From positions 158,256 through 222,255 of the forward strand of contig NZ_RCWL01000006.1 in NCBI RefSeq assembly GCF_003991195.1: a DNA stretch of 64,000 nt, read 5' to 3'. Positions within the stretch are counted from its first letter, which is position 1; each line of letters starts with the position of its first letter. The notes under the pieces are model-generated. The model ran no database searches. It had not been told where the DNA came from and saw nothing but the letters and a program-made list of their open reading frames with translations. The position numbers were made by a program, and so were the translations under genes. The DNA comes from Gynurincola endophyticus (GTDB lineage: Bacteria; Bacteroidota; Bacteroidia; Chitinophagales; Chitinophagaceae). Shown piece by piece: positions 17,860 through 27,733 of the stretch.

Positions 17860-18363
17860 TTAGTCAATACGAGCCAGAAATAAATCAGCCATTTGTCCGG
17901 TAGGAACAGTGTGATGATGTAAATATTCCGGCCAGTTAATTTCTACTTTTTTAACTGATACTTTTTTTAATAAATCACAAACGTCAAAACTTTGTTTGTT
18001 TTTAAATTCCATTCTGTATGATACAGGGATATAAATTTCATCGATGTCATTCGCGTCGATATAGTTATTAAAATAAGCGCGCGAGTGTCCGGTAATGATA
18101 TCGGCATACATCGATACTATTCTGGACTGAAATTTATTTTTGATCAGGTTGCATGAATCAACAAACTCAGGAGTTTGTAAACTTCTTAACAGTTTAGCTC
18201 TTGAGAAAAACAAAATTTCAGGAATAGAAGCAGAAATGTCAATGCCGTGTAAAAGCACTATTTCCAGTTTCTCTTCCTTGCTTTGCTCGATGATATCAAC
18301 AACTAGATTTAATGATTTAACAGAAAAATCTGTGGGTACTAATACTTTTTTTACTGATTCCAT
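17860..18363 (-). CDS. universal-stress-protein-like protein
   Basis: A 167-residue protein starting VKKVLVPTDFSVKSLN, the usual first strand of UspA domains, followed by IVLLHGIDIS. The C-terminal glycine-rich ATP loop of many UspA proteins is not visible, so it may be a non-ATP-binding type. It heads an apparent three-gene operon with the lipocalin-like and DUF1275 genes. Confidence 0.7.
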   Translation of the reverse strand: MESVKKVLVPTDFSVKSLNLVVDIIEQSKEEKLEIVLLHGIDISASIPEILFFSRAKLLRSLQTPEFVDSCNLIKNKFQSRIVSMYADIITGHSRAYFNNYIDANDIDEIYIPVSYRMEFKNKQSFDVCDLLKKVSVKKVEINWPEYLHHHTVPTGQMADLFLARID

Positions 18364-18725
18364 GAGTATTTATTTTTATCAAAGTTACCATCATGGCTAT
18401 TGGAGACGCTTAAGAATAGGATTAGAAAAAAATTAGAGAATAAGAAGATTATTAGGTTTCGATTAGAGATCTTATAAGGTTGTTAGAAACCGATTAGAAT
18501 TGAGGGAAAGCTTTAAGAAATTTAGGGAATTAAAAATTAAGAATTAAAAAACAGCTACGCAGATAAATTGAAAGAGGAAAGTTGAAAACTGAAAACGGCT
18601 CGCAGATAAATTGAATGTTGAGAATGGAAGACGGTTATGTAGTTTTTATGTTCAATTAACGAACAAGAGTTACACACACTTTCCATTTTCAATTTTCTAC
18701 TTTCTATTAAACGAGCCGGCTTTTT
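18364..18725. repeat. AT-rich intergenic region with dispersed repeat words
   Basis: No gene is seen. The spacer contains AATTAAAAATTAAGAATT-type words, two similar CGGCTCGCAGATAAATTGAA-like stretches, and a TTTTCAATTTTC segment on the other strand. Related words recur in other spacers of this window (30938-31071, 38695-38775, 42440-42545, 50095-50200). Confidence 0.5.
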
Positions 18726-20099
18726 TTACAACTTGTAATTACCGATAGGGAGGTTAATCTGAACAGTGGTTCCTTCTCCAAGAACGGAGTTAATGAGGAG
18801 TTTTCCTTTATGCATTAGAATGATATTGCGACTTAAAGGCAAACCGATACCATAGCCTTCGTAGTTGCCTGTATTAGAGGCTCTGAAGTAAGGGTCATAG
18901 ATATACTGTATTTCTTTGTCAGGAATACCGATGCCGTTATCGCGGATAATAATCACTACGTCTTCATCTGAGGCCCCTAACGCAACCTGCACCATATTGT
19001 AGTCGGAATATTTGCATGCGTTTTCGATAATATTAGATAAGGCCAGATGAAGTAATTGCTCATTACCTTTCACTTTTAGTTTTTCAGGATTTTCCGGTAA
19101 TAGGCTGAAGTCTATTTTTATTTTGAATCTACTGTTAATACGTTGTACGGTTTCTTTTACATCCATTAGCAGCTGATCAACACGTAGTTTGTCAAATACC
19201 TGCGATTTGCCGTTAAAACCGGTACGGGCGAGCAACAGAAGGGCTTTTGTTTTTTTATCGAGTTTTTCTGCCTCTTCCAGAATATTGCCTAATGCCAGCT
19301 GGTATTCTTCCGGCGTTCTGTTTTTAGACAAAGCAAGGTCTGCTTCTCCGATGATAGAAGTGAGAGGTGTATTGAGTTCGTGTGAGGCATTACTGATAAA
19401 GTTTTTTTGCGTTGCAAAGGCTGCCTCCAGCCTGTTCAACATATCATTAAATTTATTGGTAAGATCGTTCAGCGGGTCTTTATTGCTACGAACATCCAGC
19501 CTCATATGCAGATTTTCAGAACTGATATTATCAAGTTCATTCACAAACCTTCTTACCGGATTGGTCAGTGTATTTTTAACCAGCCTTGAAACAATCAGTA
19601 TCATCACAAATGCAAGTACCAGCGAACTGATTAATAAACTGCGGAGGTGGCGGATGTGGTAAGAGTAGAAGAAGTTATCTGCCGTTACAATTACCGCATA
19701 GCTATTTCCGTTATTGGCATCGTAGCGGATACCGCTGTAAAACAATATACCTTCGTGACCGTCGGCACTACCGTTTGCAATGATTTCTTTAAAAAGGCTA
19801 TTGGGTAAATGATTGGCATCAGAGTCTTTAATAATCCGGTTATTCTCTATTAAAAAGAAGTATTCTCTCTGGTCGGGTAGTTTTTCGAGAAATCCCTGAT
19901 ACATATCCCTCACATTTTCTACCTCTGAAGGGGTACCTAATTCCATTTGAGCGGCCATCTGAGCACGTACCGACATCCGCTTATAAAAGTCATTAAAAGC
20001 CAGATTGGTAAAGGAATAATATACATAACCGCTAAAAATAAGCGTATAAAAGATAAAAATTCCAATTACTATATAGATACCTCTGTTGTAGCTTTTCAT
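18726..20099 (-). CDS. sensor histidine kinase
   Basis: A 457-residue membrane kinase. It has one helix near the N-terminus (about 8-30), a periplasmic sensor (about 31-155), a second helix (about 155-178), HAMP, then HisKA with phospho-acceptor His in NASHELNTPLTS. The HATPase domain shows an N box (NIIENACKYS), DNGIGIP, an F box (YDPYFRAS) and GYGIGLPL. It should phosphorylate the response regulator encoded just upstream, whose TGA overlaps its ATG. The signal sensed is unknown. Confidence 0.93.
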   Translation of the reverse strand: MKSYNRGIYIVIGIFIFYTLIFSGYVYYSFTNLAFNDFYKRMSVRAQMAAQMELGTPSEVENVRDMYQGFLEKLPDQREYFFLIENNRIIKDSDANHLPNSLFKEIIANGSADGHEGILFYSGIRYDANNGNSYAVIVTADNFFYSYHIRHLRSLLISSLVLAFVMILIVSRLVKNTLTNPVRRFVNELDNISSENLHMRLDVRSNKDPLNDLTNKFNDMLNRLEAAFATQKNFISNASHELNTPLTSIIGEADLALSKNRTPEEYQLALGNILEEAEKLDKKTKALLLLARTGFNGKSQVFDKLRVDQLLMDVKETVQRINSRFKIKIDFSLLPENPEKLKVKGNEQLLHLALSNIIENACKYSDYNMVQVALGASDEDVVIIIRDNGIGIPDKEIQYIYDPYFRASNTGNYEGYGIGLPLSRNIILMHKGKLLINSVLGEGTTVQINLPIGNYKL

Positions 20100-20797
20100 T
20101 CTGAATCTTTTAATACATAACCCATACCTGTTACAGTGTGAATTAATTTCTTACTGCCGTATTTGTCGAGTTTTTTGCGGAGGTAGTTTACATATACATC
20201 TACCACATTCGTACCGATGTCGAAATTGATTCCCCATACCTCATCCAATAAATCGGTACGGGCCAGTACTTTCGTAGGATTTTTTATAAACATGAGTAAT
20301 AGCCTGTATTCTGTTGAAGTCAACGATACTTCGTTATTATCTCTTTTAACCTGTTTGGTATAATCGTTTACTTCAAGATCTGCAAATCTGTAAACGTGCT
20401 GGTTTGCAGGTTGTGCAACATTTTCAAATTTATCGGATCTGCGTAAAAGATTACGGATGCGTGCTTTTAGTTCGATCAGTTTGAATGGTTTGGCGAGATA
20501 ATCATCTGCACCGGTTTCTAATCCGAGAACAACGTTCTCTGCACTTCCCAAAGCAGTGAGAATCAGAATCGGAATATCTTTATACCCTTCGGTTCTGATT
20601 TTTTTACAGACTTCCAGTCCGTTCATATTCGGTAAAAGAATGTCTAGAATAATAAGATGAAAACGTTGCTTTTGTAACAGTTCGATACCACTCAGTCCGT
20701 CAGTAGCGTGAATAACTTTATAACCTACTTCTTCGAGGCTTTGTTTAATCAGGTCAGCAACGTGTTGTTCATCTTCTATGAGTAATATCGTATTCAT
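20096..20797 (-). CDS. OmpR-family response regulator
   Basis: A 233-residue two-component regulator. The receiver domain (1-120) carries the acidic pocket at IEDE and the phospho-acceptor Asp52 in LILDILLP, plus Lys in YLAKPFK. The winged-helix DNA-binding domain (about 135-232) includes VDVYVNYLRKKL and VTGMGYVL. The start at 20797 (MNTILLIEDE) fits the family; the frame continues 17 codons upstream. It overlaps the kinase gene by 4 nt. Confidence 0.93.
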   Translation of the reverse strand: MNTILLIEDEQHVADLIKQSLEEVGYKVIHATDGLSGIELLQKQRFHLIILDILLPNMNGLEVCKKIRTEGYKDIPILILTALGSAENVVLGLETGADDYLAKPFKLIELKARIRNLLRRSDKFENVAQPANQHVYRFADLEVNDYTKQVKRDNNEVSLTSTEYRLLLMFIKNPTKVLARTDLLDEVWGINFDIGTNVVDVYVNYLRKKLDKYGSKKLIHTVTGMGYVLKDSE

Positions 20798-21007
20798 GGC
20801 TATACTGTCAAGGTTTACAAAAATATCCGCCAGCAGTAAACAATCCAACCGCCGGAAATTAGAATCTGATTAGATTCTTTAATGGTATTAAAAGCTGATT
20901 AACTTTTAGTCAGGGAAGGGGCATTAATAACGACACATTCATCCAATGTGTTAAGAAAAACACTTGAAATTGTTAAGGAATATAGAATGTATTCAGGTAA
21001 GATTGCT

Positions 21008-21502
21008 TTATTGTGTTTGCTTCATCTTTTCGATGATACCGGTAGTGGAGAAGCCTTCAATAATAGGGTTGATCACTACTTTTCCACCGTTGGCAATTAC
21101 TTCCTGGGCACCGGCAATTTGTTCTACGGTATAATCACCTCCTTTTACAAGTACGTCGGGTAAAAGAGCAGCAATGAGTTGCTGAGGAGTATCTTCTTCA
21201 AATAATATTACTGCATCCACCATCGATAAGCTGGCTAACAACAACGCACGGGCGTCTTCGTCATTCACAGGTCGTGATTCACCCTTTAATCTTTTAACAC
21301 TTTTATCGGCATTAAGACCCACTATTAGTATATCTGCTGTTGCAGCTGCTTCAGATAAAGAGAAGATATGGCCTTTATGGAGGATATCAAAACACCCGTT
21401 GGTGAATGCGATTTTTTTTCCAAGAAACTTCCAGATGGCAATTTGTTGTTGCAATTTGTGGATAGCATAGATTTTCTCCGGAATTTTATTCACCTGTTTC
21501 AT
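21008..21502 (-). CDS. rfaE2: D-glycero-beta-D-manno-heptose 1-phosphate adenylyltransferase
   Basis: This single-domain enzyme of 164 residues makes ADP-heptose for the lipopolysaccharide inner core. The nucleotidyltransferase signature TNGCFDILHKGH is near residue 35 (HxGH motif: HKGH), and FSTTGIIEKM near the end is the ISSTxI-like loop. It corresponds to the C-terminal half of HldE; the kinase half is not adjacent. It overlaps the upstream flippase-like gene by 17 nt and ends the panC-panD operon. Confidence 0.9.
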   Translation of the reverse strand: MKQVNKIPEKIYAIHKLQQQIAIWKFLGKKIAFTNGCFDILHKGHIFSLSEAAATADILIVGLNADKSVKRLKGESRPVNDEDARALLLASLSMVDAVILFEEDTPQQLIAALLPDVLVKGGDYTVEQIAGAQEVIANGGKVVINPIIEGFSTTGIIEKMKQTQ

Positions 21503-22502
21503 TTATTTTCTTTTTATTGAAGATAGGAAACAAAATTAATGCAATAAACCCTGCAATGGCAATCTGGAATATTTGTGCAGACCACATTAACCAGCCAAGT
21601 GCCAGGCCGATACCAGATTCTAACTGATACAACAACATTGTTTCCTGTATCATAGCCGGATAAGCGCCCAGGCCGCTGGGGGTGATAATCATGGCAATAG
21701 ATCCGATAGACAAGGCACTCATCGACGGTAAAATGCCCAGGTGTTCAGTTTCTTTTAATGCCTGCATTCCGATATAAGTACTCAGGAAGTACATTAACCA
21801 GATAAACAGTGAATGAAAGATAAACCACCCTTTGTTTTTTACATATTTAATAGAGGTAACGCCTTTCCATGCATTGATACCTATTGCGCGTATTTTGCCG
21901 ATAAATTTGATGTGTTGAAACTTATTGAGGAACCATATCAGCAGTAGTAACCCTGCGGCACCTGTTAATAATAAAATAAGTATTCCCCATGAACGGAAGA
22001 AAGCCGCCTTCTCACCAAAGTTTTCAGAAAGTACTGTTTCAAAATAATCGCCGATTACATTAACCTGTGTAAAGAATGTAATACCGATCAGCAACAGCAG
22101 GCAGATCACATCGAAGGCTCTTTCGGCTACGATCGTTCCTACCAGTTTGTCGGCAGGCACTTTTTCATACTTGGCGAGCGTTGTACATTTTAATACTTCA
22201 CCTAAGCGGGGGAAGGCGAGATTTGCCAGATAACCGATGAGTACAGCCAGATAGGTGTTACGGAGGCTGGGACGGTATCCCAGCGGAGTCATCAAAATTT
22301 TCCATCTGATGGCTCTGCTGTAATGACTCAGCAGCAAACAAACGATGATCGGTATCAGTACCCACCATCGTGCATGTTTGATCGCATGGTTAATATCTAC
22401 CCAGTCTGAAGGAGTGATTTTTTGGATCGACCACCATACTAAAAACAATCCTAATCCAAGAAAAAGGACATATTGTAAAATTGCAACTAGTTTTTTCTTC
22501 AT
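21486..22502 (-). CDS. flippase-like / LPG synthase-type membrane protein (UPF0104)
   Basis: A 338-residue protein with about eight hydrophobic helices and the UPF0104 pattern, including SHYSRAIRWKILM, NLAFPRLGEVLKC, and TIVAERAFD. The SAMIITPSGLGAYPAMIQE stretch is also present. Such proteins are predicted to move lipid-linked or other amphipathic substrates across the inner membrane. The soluble catalytic domain of true lysyl-phosphatidylglycerol synthases is absent. The neighbouring rfaE2 hints at envelope synthesis. Confidence 0.88.
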   Translation of the reverse strand: MKKKLVAILQYVLFLGLGLFLVWWSIQKITPSDWVDINHAIKHARWWVLIPIIVCLLLSHYSRAIRWKILMTPLGYRPSLRNTYLAVLIGYLANLAFPRLGEVLKCTTLAKYEKVPADKLVGTIVAERAFDVICLLLLIGITFFTQVNVIGDYFETVLSENFGEKAAFFRSWGILILLLTGAAGLLLLIWFLNKFQHIKFIGKIRAIGINAWKGVTSIKYVKNKGWFIFHSLFIWLMYFLSTYIGMQALKETEHLGILPSMSALSIGSIAMIITPSGLGAYPAMIQETMLLYQLESGIGLALGWLMWSAQIFQIAIAGFIALILFPIFNKKKINETGE

Positions 22503-22517
22503 ACCGGGATACTAACG

Positions 22518-22862
22518 TTATAATCGGTTATTTTCGTTTGGAAATACTACACTTGGTTGAAAACTTTTGGCTTTTTCGAAGTCTATTCTTGCATAAGATA
22601 TAATAATAACAATATCTCCCACGGCACCCTGACGTGCAGCCGGACCGTTTAAGCAACATACGCCGGAACCTCTTTTTCCTTTAATAAGATAAGTTTCAAT
22701 TCTGGAGCCATTGTTAACATTTACCACCTGAATCTTTTCATATTCAATCATATTAGCAGCTTCCATTAAATCTTCATCTAATGTTAAGCTACCCACATAA
22801 TTCAAATTCGCTTCTGTGATAACGGCACGGTGAACCTTTGATTTTAGAACTTCAATTTCCAT
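22518..22862 (-). CDS. panD: aspartate 1-decarboxylase precursor
   Basis: PanD makes beta-alanine for pantothenate. The 114-residue proenzyme has the self-cleavage site Gly24-Ser25 in YVGSLTLD, the serine becoming the pyruvoyl cofactor. [20 protein letters not shown] is the expected C-terminal part. It is followed by the flippase-like gene after 15 nt and preceded by panC after 89 nt. Confidence 0.96.
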   Translation of the reverse strand: MEIEVLKSKVHRAVITEANLNYVGSLTLDEDLMEAANMIEYEKIQVVNVNNGSRIETYLIKGKRGSGVCCLNGPAARQGAVGDIVIIISYARIDFEKAKSFQPSVVFPNENNRL

Positions 22863-22951
22863 GATCTTAACGTGAGCTTTTTTAAAAATTGCTGCAAGCT
22901 ATAAAAGTTAGGCCATAAACCTTTATAATTTGGAAAAAAAATCGTATATTA

Positions 22952-23797
22952 TTACTGTAAAGCAGTATATATGAGCTTATTGTCGATGAGTCTGACCTCA
23001 TTCAAATAAGCGGCAATCATTGCCACTGCATCACGTTTCGGGTCAATCTGAACAATTGGCTCGAGCGTGGAGGCGTCTGCTATACCTACATAATCAACTT
23101 TAAAGCCTGCCTGCATTAATCGGTTTTGAGCTTCTTGTAATAACAAAGAAATGGGCAATATGTTTATATGGTCTCTCAGGTAGTCTAAAACCTGTGAAAT
23201 AGTAACAGCGGTTGTTTTTTCTGTAGCGGAAAGACGCATGTTCCGCGAACTCATGGCAAGCCCTGAAGTTTCCCGAACAGTAGCTACCTGGATCAATTCG
23301 GTAGAAATATTTTTGAGTTCGATCAGTTTTTTAATCACCATACATTGTTGAAAATCTTTTTGACCCATATAAATTTTATGGGGCTGTACGGCATCTAATA
23401 ATCTGGAAACTACCTGGCAAACTCCCTGAAAATGCCCCGGGCGGTAAGAACCTTCCCAAAGTTTTTCAAGACTGCCGAGTGGATAAGTTTCGAGTTTGTT
23501 GAGGCCGGCAGGGTAAATGGTAGCCACCGTGGGTACAAAAACCGCGTCCACACCGGCATTGGTTAACAGTTCAATATCTTTTTCAAGGGTAATCGGATAT
23601 TTCTCAAAATCCCTTGGATCATTGAACTGGGTAGGATTAACAAAAATGCTGCAAATCGTTAATTTTGAGTGCTTTAAGGATTCCTGAAGGAGGGTTAGAT
23701 GGCCCGTATGCAATGCTCCCATAGTGGGTACAAACCCGATTTCATCCTTACCTGCTAAAAAGCTTTGAAGCGCGTCAATTTCTTTGAAAATAATCAT
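22952..23797 (-). CDS. panC: pantothenate synthetase
   Basis: PanC joins pantoate and beta-alanine with ATP to give pantothenate. In 281 residues the Rossmann-type synthetase motifs are present: PTMGALHTGH near the start, then NPTQFNDPRDFEKYP, YMGQKDFQQ, and SSRNMRLS (KMSKS-like). It is the first gene of a minus-strand group with panD, a flippase-like gene and rfaE2. It diverges from the glycogen-synthase-like gene. Confidence 0.96.
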   Translation of the reverse strand: MIIFKEIDALQSFLAGKDEIGFVPTMGALHTGHLTLLQESLKHSKLTICSIFVNPTQFNDPRDFEKYPITLEKDIELLTNAGVDAVFVPTVATIYPAGLNKLETYPLGSLEKLWEGSYRPGHFQGVCQVVSRLLDAVQPHKIYMGQKDFQQCMVIKKLIELKNISTELIQVATVRETSGLAMSSRNMRLSATEKTTAVTISQVLDYLRDHINILPISLLLQEAQNRLMQAGFKVDYVGIADASTLEPIVQIDPKRDAVAMIAAYLNEVRLIDNKLIYTALQ

Positions 23798-23859
23798 CTA
23801 AAATGTTGTTTAATCTAAACGAAACTGGCTATACGGCTCATTTTTTACGAAAAAAGCCT

Positions 23860-23886
23860 TAACTTTGCACCCTATTTCGAATAGGG
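23860..23886 (+). promoter_or_regulatory. putative -7 box and short hairpin upstream of the GT5-like gene
   Basis: TAACTTTG (23860-23867) matches TAnnTTTG. Directly after it, CCCTATT and AATAGGG (23870-23886) form a 7-bp stem with a 3-nt loop near the likely transcription start. The stem could be a leader hairpin or an operator in the panC/GT5 divergent region. Confidence 0.45.
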
Positions 23887-23910
23887 ATATTCTAACCAAT
23901 TAATACCATA

Positions 23911-24723
23911 ATGCTGACAAAGAAAAGAATTTTATTTATTGCCAACGAAATGTCTCCATATCTGGAGTTGACTGAATTTTCTGAAATCGTGAACAAATTG
24001 GCAATAAAAGCAAATGACAATGGTTACGAAGTTCGTTGTATTATGCCAAGGTTTGGGGTCATTAATGAACGTCGTCACCGCTTACATGAAGTGGTGCGTT
24101 TGTCAGGAATCAATGTGACGGTAGATAATGATGATTATCCACTTCAGATTAAAGTTGCCTCGTTACCAAATGCACGATTACAAGTGTATTTCCTCGATAA
24201 TGAAGATTTATTCAAACGTAAGTATATTTATCATGACGAACAAGAAAAATGGTTCGATGATAACGGATTAAGAAGTGTTTTCTTCTGTAAAGGTGCATTG
24301 GAAACCGTAAAAAAATTCGGATGGCCTCCGGATATTATCCATTGCAGCGGATGGATGACAGGTTTAGTTCCTCTTTTCTTGAAAACTGCCTACAAAAAAG
24401 AACCTGTTTTTGCACATAGCAAGTTGATTTATACGATTGGAAGTAATACATTTACAGAAAGTTTGGGGGATGATTTCCTTCAAATAGCGAATATTAATGC
24501 AAATATTAAAGACAAAGATCTGGAGCCTTATGCAAGTGCAGATAATCTGGGTATGTTAAGAGGGGGTGCCAGCTATGCGGATGCTATTTCTTTCGGTACT
24601 GCAGATGTTGACCCGAGTTTAAAGGACGAATTCGGTAAAGTAAAAGGCAAAAAGGTCTTAAACTTTAATGAGGAATCAGATTTAACAGACTATTTGCAAT
24701 TGTATTCCGACCTTGCTAAATAA
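23911..24723 (+). CDS. stand-alone glycogen-synthase-like N-terminal domain (GT5), probably non-catalytic
   Basis: A 270-residue protein corresponding to the N-terminal Rossmann domain of GlgA (RILFIANEMSPYLELTEF .. DIIHCSGWMTGLVPLFL). The ADP-glucose-binding K-x-G-G motif expected after the first strand is absent: the position reads LELTEFSE. The whole C-terminal GT-B domain (about 200 residues) is missing, with no sign of it downstream. Activity is therefore doubtful and a binding or structural role is possible. A DUF4270 lipoprotein gene follows 33 nt later. Confidence 0.8.
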   Translation: MLTKKRILFIANEMSPYLELTEFSEIVNKLAIKANDNGYEVRCIMPRFGVINERRHRLHEVVRLSGINVTVDNDDYPLQIKVASLPNARLQVYFLDNEDLFKRKYIYHDEQEKWFDDNGLRSVFFCKGALETVKKFGWPPDIIHCSGWMTGLVPLFLKTAYKKEPVFAHSKLIYTIGSNTFTESLGDDFLQIANINANIKDKDLEPYASADNLGMLRGGASYADAISFGTADVDPSLKDEFGKVKGKKVLNFNEESDLTDYLQLYSDLAK

Positions 24724-24756
24724 GGAAAACAAATTCTAACCCACAACAATTTCTGC

Positions 24757-26220
24757 GTGAATAGGAAATTCTTAGTGTCTGTTTCAGCATTCCTGTCGTC
24801 TGCGATTTTATGGAATGCCTGTGCTAAAATTGATGCAACCACTGTTGGTGCCGGCCTTATCCCTGAAGTGGATAATGTGCATACATTTGAAGTGATATTG
24901 CCTGTTGAAATCGATAACCATTTTCTGGCGGATAGTACACGTATTACAGCTGCCAGCAAAAATGCCATCGGTATTTTAGAGGATCCCGTATTTGGCAATA
25001 CAGAAGCAGCTATGTATTTCAGCTTGAATCCTACCAGCTACGGTTTTTATCCTTTCGGAAATAGAGATAATGTAGTTTTGGATTCTGCTGTTCTGTCGAT
25101 CAGCTATACGACTGTATATGGTGATACACTTTTACCGCAAACTTTTGAAGTTTATCCGATCAGCAATACAACCGGTAATTTTAAAACGGATTCTATTTTC
25201 TATATCGCCGATCAGATTGATACCGATCCTACTGTAATCGGAAGCCGTATTTTTCTGCCTACCATGCTGAAAGATTCCGTAATGCATATCGAAAACGGGT
25301 CGGATACTGTTTACAGTACGAATGTGTTAAGAATTCCTATGAATTTAAGCTGGGCAAATCAATTTCTGGCTTACGATACAGCTACCCAGTTCAAAAGCGA
25401 TTCACTCTTTAAAACCCATTTTAAAGGAGTTGTGGTGAAATTAGCTGCTTCCTCGGCTAACAAAAAAGCGATCAGCTATTGGGACCTGTCTAACAGTACA
25501 AATACCAAATTAACCTTCTATTATAAGTCAACTACTATTCAGAACGATAACCCTGTGATTGATACTGCCAGTTATAGCATGATTTATAACTATTCATCAG
25601 GTTTTAGTCAGGGTACACAGGCTAACCTGATTACACGTGTTCCGGGTGGTGATTATTTATCTTATATTAATAACGGAACCACCAACGACGACCTTGGTTT
25701 CATTCAGACCTCTCCCGGATCGTATATTTCTGTTAATATTAAAGGGTTGGATACCTTCCAGACTACCAACAGAATTATTAACCGTGCTGAACTGATTTTT
25801 GAAGAATTACCCAGCGCTGAAAGTAATACCTTCTTATCTCCTAACATATTATTTATTGATGCGATCAGTAAAACCGGAGACTCTGTGTTTACTATCAGAA
25901 GAGATTTTGTAACTTCTACCAGCAGTATTCTGGGGTATGAAATCGCTTCACTGGAAGGGATACATAAAAACAATGCTTACAGATTTAATCTGTCGAGATT
26001 CATGCAGAGCGTCGTAACTAATAAATTACCTTACTATACTTTCAGAGTTTACAACCCTTATGCAACCTATCCGTATTATGAATCTCCTACTGGAGCATTC
26101 GGGCCCCTGGCGAGCTACCTGTTCATTAATGATTACATAGGAGCAGGAAGAGTGGTTGTAGGAGGTGGAAGCCATACTACAAAGCCGGCTAAATTCCGCA
26201 TTATCTATACTAAACTGTAG
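24757..26220 (+). CDS. DUF4270 outer-surface lipoprotein
   Basis: A 487-residue lipoprotein that starts with GTG at 24757. Its signal ends in lipobox WNAC (Cys22). The body is beta-rich with DUF4270 features, including VGAGLIPEVDNVHTFE, ILEDPVFGNTEAAMYF, and a C-terminal YLFINDYIGAGRVVVGGGSH. The function is unknown. It follows the degenerate GT5 gene at 33 nt and probably shares its promoter. Confidence 0.85.
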   Translation: MNRKFLVSVSAFLSSAILWNACAKIDATTVGAGLIPEVDNVHTFEVILPVEIDNHFLADSTRITAASKNAIGILEDPVFGNTEAAMYFSLNPTSYGFYPFGNRDNVVLDSAVLSISYTTVYGDTLLPQTFEVYPISNTTGNFKTDSIFYIADQIDTDPTVIGSRIFLPTMLKDSVMHIENGSDTVYSTNVLRIPMNLSWANQFLAYDTATQFKSDSLFKTHFKGVVVKLAASSANKKAISYWDLSNSTNTKLTFYYKSTTIQNDNPVIDTASYSMIYNYSSGFSQGTQANLITRVPGGDYLSYINNGTTNDDLGFIQTSPGSYISVNIKGLDTFQTTNRIINRAELIFEELPSAESNTFLSPNILFIDAISKTGDSVFTIRRDFVTSTSSILGYEIASLEGIHKNNAYRFNLSRFMQSVVTNKLPYYTFRVYNPYATYPYYESPTGAFGPLASYLFINDYIGAGRVVVGGGSHTTKPAKFRIIYTKL

Positions 26221-26230
26221 ATACTTCCAT

Positions 26231-26238
26231 TATCTTTG
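26231..26238 (+). promoter_or_regulatory. putative -7 box for metK
   Basis: TATCTTTG matches TAnnTTTG and lies 31 nt before the metK start. No SAM riboswitch-like structure fits in the 49-nt spacer after the DUF4270 stop. Confidence 0.5.
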
Positions 26239-26269
26239 TAAAGATTTATTAACAGACTAACTCATTATT

Positions 26270-27523
26270 ATGCCTTATTTATTTACTTCTGAGAGTGTAT
26301 CAGAAGGACATCCTGATAAAGTTGCAGATCAGATATCTGATGCATTAATTGATAATTTTCTTGCTTTCGACCCACAGGCAAAAGTAGCCTGCGAAACACT
26401 GGTAACAACCGGTCAGGTAGTACTGGCTGGAGAAGTTAAATCAAAAGCTTATTTAGATGTACAGGAAATAGCCAGAGGTGTTATCCGTAAAATCGGTTAT
26501 ACCAAAAGCGAATATATGTTTGAAGCAAACTCTTGCGGTATCTTATCTGCTATTCATGAGCAGTCTGCAGATATCAATCAAGGGGTTGATAAAAAGAAAA
26601 AAGAAGAGCAGGGAGCAGGTGATCAGGGAATGATGTTCGGTTATGCAACCAATGAAACTGACGACTATATGCCATTGGCATTAGACCTCGCCCATAAGTT
26701 GTTGATTGAATTAGCTGCATTAAGAAGAGAAAATAAACAAATCAAGTACTTACGCCCTGATGCAAAAAGCCAGGTTACTCTTGAGTACGATGATAATAAT
26801 AAACCTGTAAGAATCGATACCATCGTTATTTCTACTCAACACGATGACTTTGATACCGAAACTAAAATGCAGGATAAAATCAAGAAGGATATTATTAATA
26901 TCCTGATTCCGCGTGTAAAGAATAAGTATAAAAAATTCGGAAAACTTTTCAACGGAAAAATCACTTACCATATCAACCCAACCGGTAAATTCGTAATCGG
27001 TGGCCCGCATGGTGATACCGGTTTAACAGGCCGTAAAATCATCGTAGATACTTATGGTGGTAAAGGTGCACACGGTGGTGGTGCTTTCAGTGGTAAAGAT
27101 CCTTCAAAAGTTGACCGTTCCGCTGCTTATGCTACACGACATATTGCTAAAAACCTTGTTGCTGCAGGATTGTGCGACGAAGTACTGGTACAGGTTTCTT
27201 ATGCGATCGGCGTAGCTAAACCAATGGGTTTATACATCAATACCTATGGTACTGCTAAAGTTGAACTGACAGATGGTGAAATCGCTAAAATCGTTCATGA
27301 ATTATTTGACTTACGTCCTTATTTCATTGAGAAAAGATTAAAATTGCGTAACCCTATTTACAGTGAAACAGCTGCTTACGGCCACATGGGTAGAAAACCA
27401 CAGGAAGTAACAAAAACCTTTGTTTCTCCTGATGGTAAAACAGTGAAAAAGAAAGTAGAGTTATTTACCTGGGAAAAATTAGACTATGTTTCTAAAGTGA
27501 AAAAAGCATTCGGCTTGAAATAA
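26270..27523 (+). CDS. metK: S-adenosylmethionine synthase
   Basis: MetK forms SAM from methionine and ATP. The 417-residue protein carries [20 protein letters not shown] at the N-terminus, [12 protein letters not shown] (hexapeptide loop), and [18 protein letters not shown] (P-loop-like). Compared with the shortest bacterial MetK it has an insertion around 170-200, as is common in Bacteroidota. A strong terminator follows. Confidence 0.97.
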   Translation: MPYLFTSESVSEGHPDKVADQISDALIDNFLAFDPQAKVACETLVTTGQVVLAGEVKSKAYLDVQEIARGVIRKIGYTKSEYMFEANSCGILSAIHEQSADINQGVDKKKKEEQGAGDQGMMFGYATNETDDYMPLALDLAHKLLIELAALRRENKQIKYLRPDAKSQVTLEYDDNNKPVRIDTIVISTQHDDFDTETKMQDKIKKDIINILIPRVKNKYKKFGKLFNGKITYHINPTGKFVIGGPHGDTGLTGRKIIVDTYGGKGAHGGGAFSGKDPSKVDRSAAYATRHIAKNLVAAGLCDEVLVQVSYAIGVAKPMGLYINTYGTAKVELTDGEIAKIVHELFDLRPYFIEKRLKLRNPIYSETAAYGHMGRKPQEVTKTFVSPDGKTVKKKVELFTWEKLDYVSKVKKAFGLK

Positions 27524-27543
27524 CTTTATAAGAATTTTTATAC

Positions 27544-27575
27544 AAAAGGGTAGAGCCGGAAGCTCTACCCTTTTT
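27544..27575 (+). terminator. terminator after metK
   Basis: The stem AAAAGGGTAGAGC / GCTCTACCCTTTT has a 5-nt loop and a T-run. It starts 20 nt after the metK stop. Confidence 0.9.
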
Positions 27576-27733
27576 AGTTGAAATGAGTATTTATTACTCA
27601 ACAGTCATTACTTAACATTTAGAAATTAAGTAATTAGCAGGGTAATACCGAATGGAGCTCCATATCTACAGGCTAACCATTCGCTCTTCTTAATTAAGTA
27701 GTATCTTTATACCGTATTAATCAGACTTTTACT

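Noticed and set aside
26221-26269. SAM riboswitch upstream of metK
   Set aside because: The spacer is only 49 nt and contains no fitting stems; a promoter -7 box fills it.
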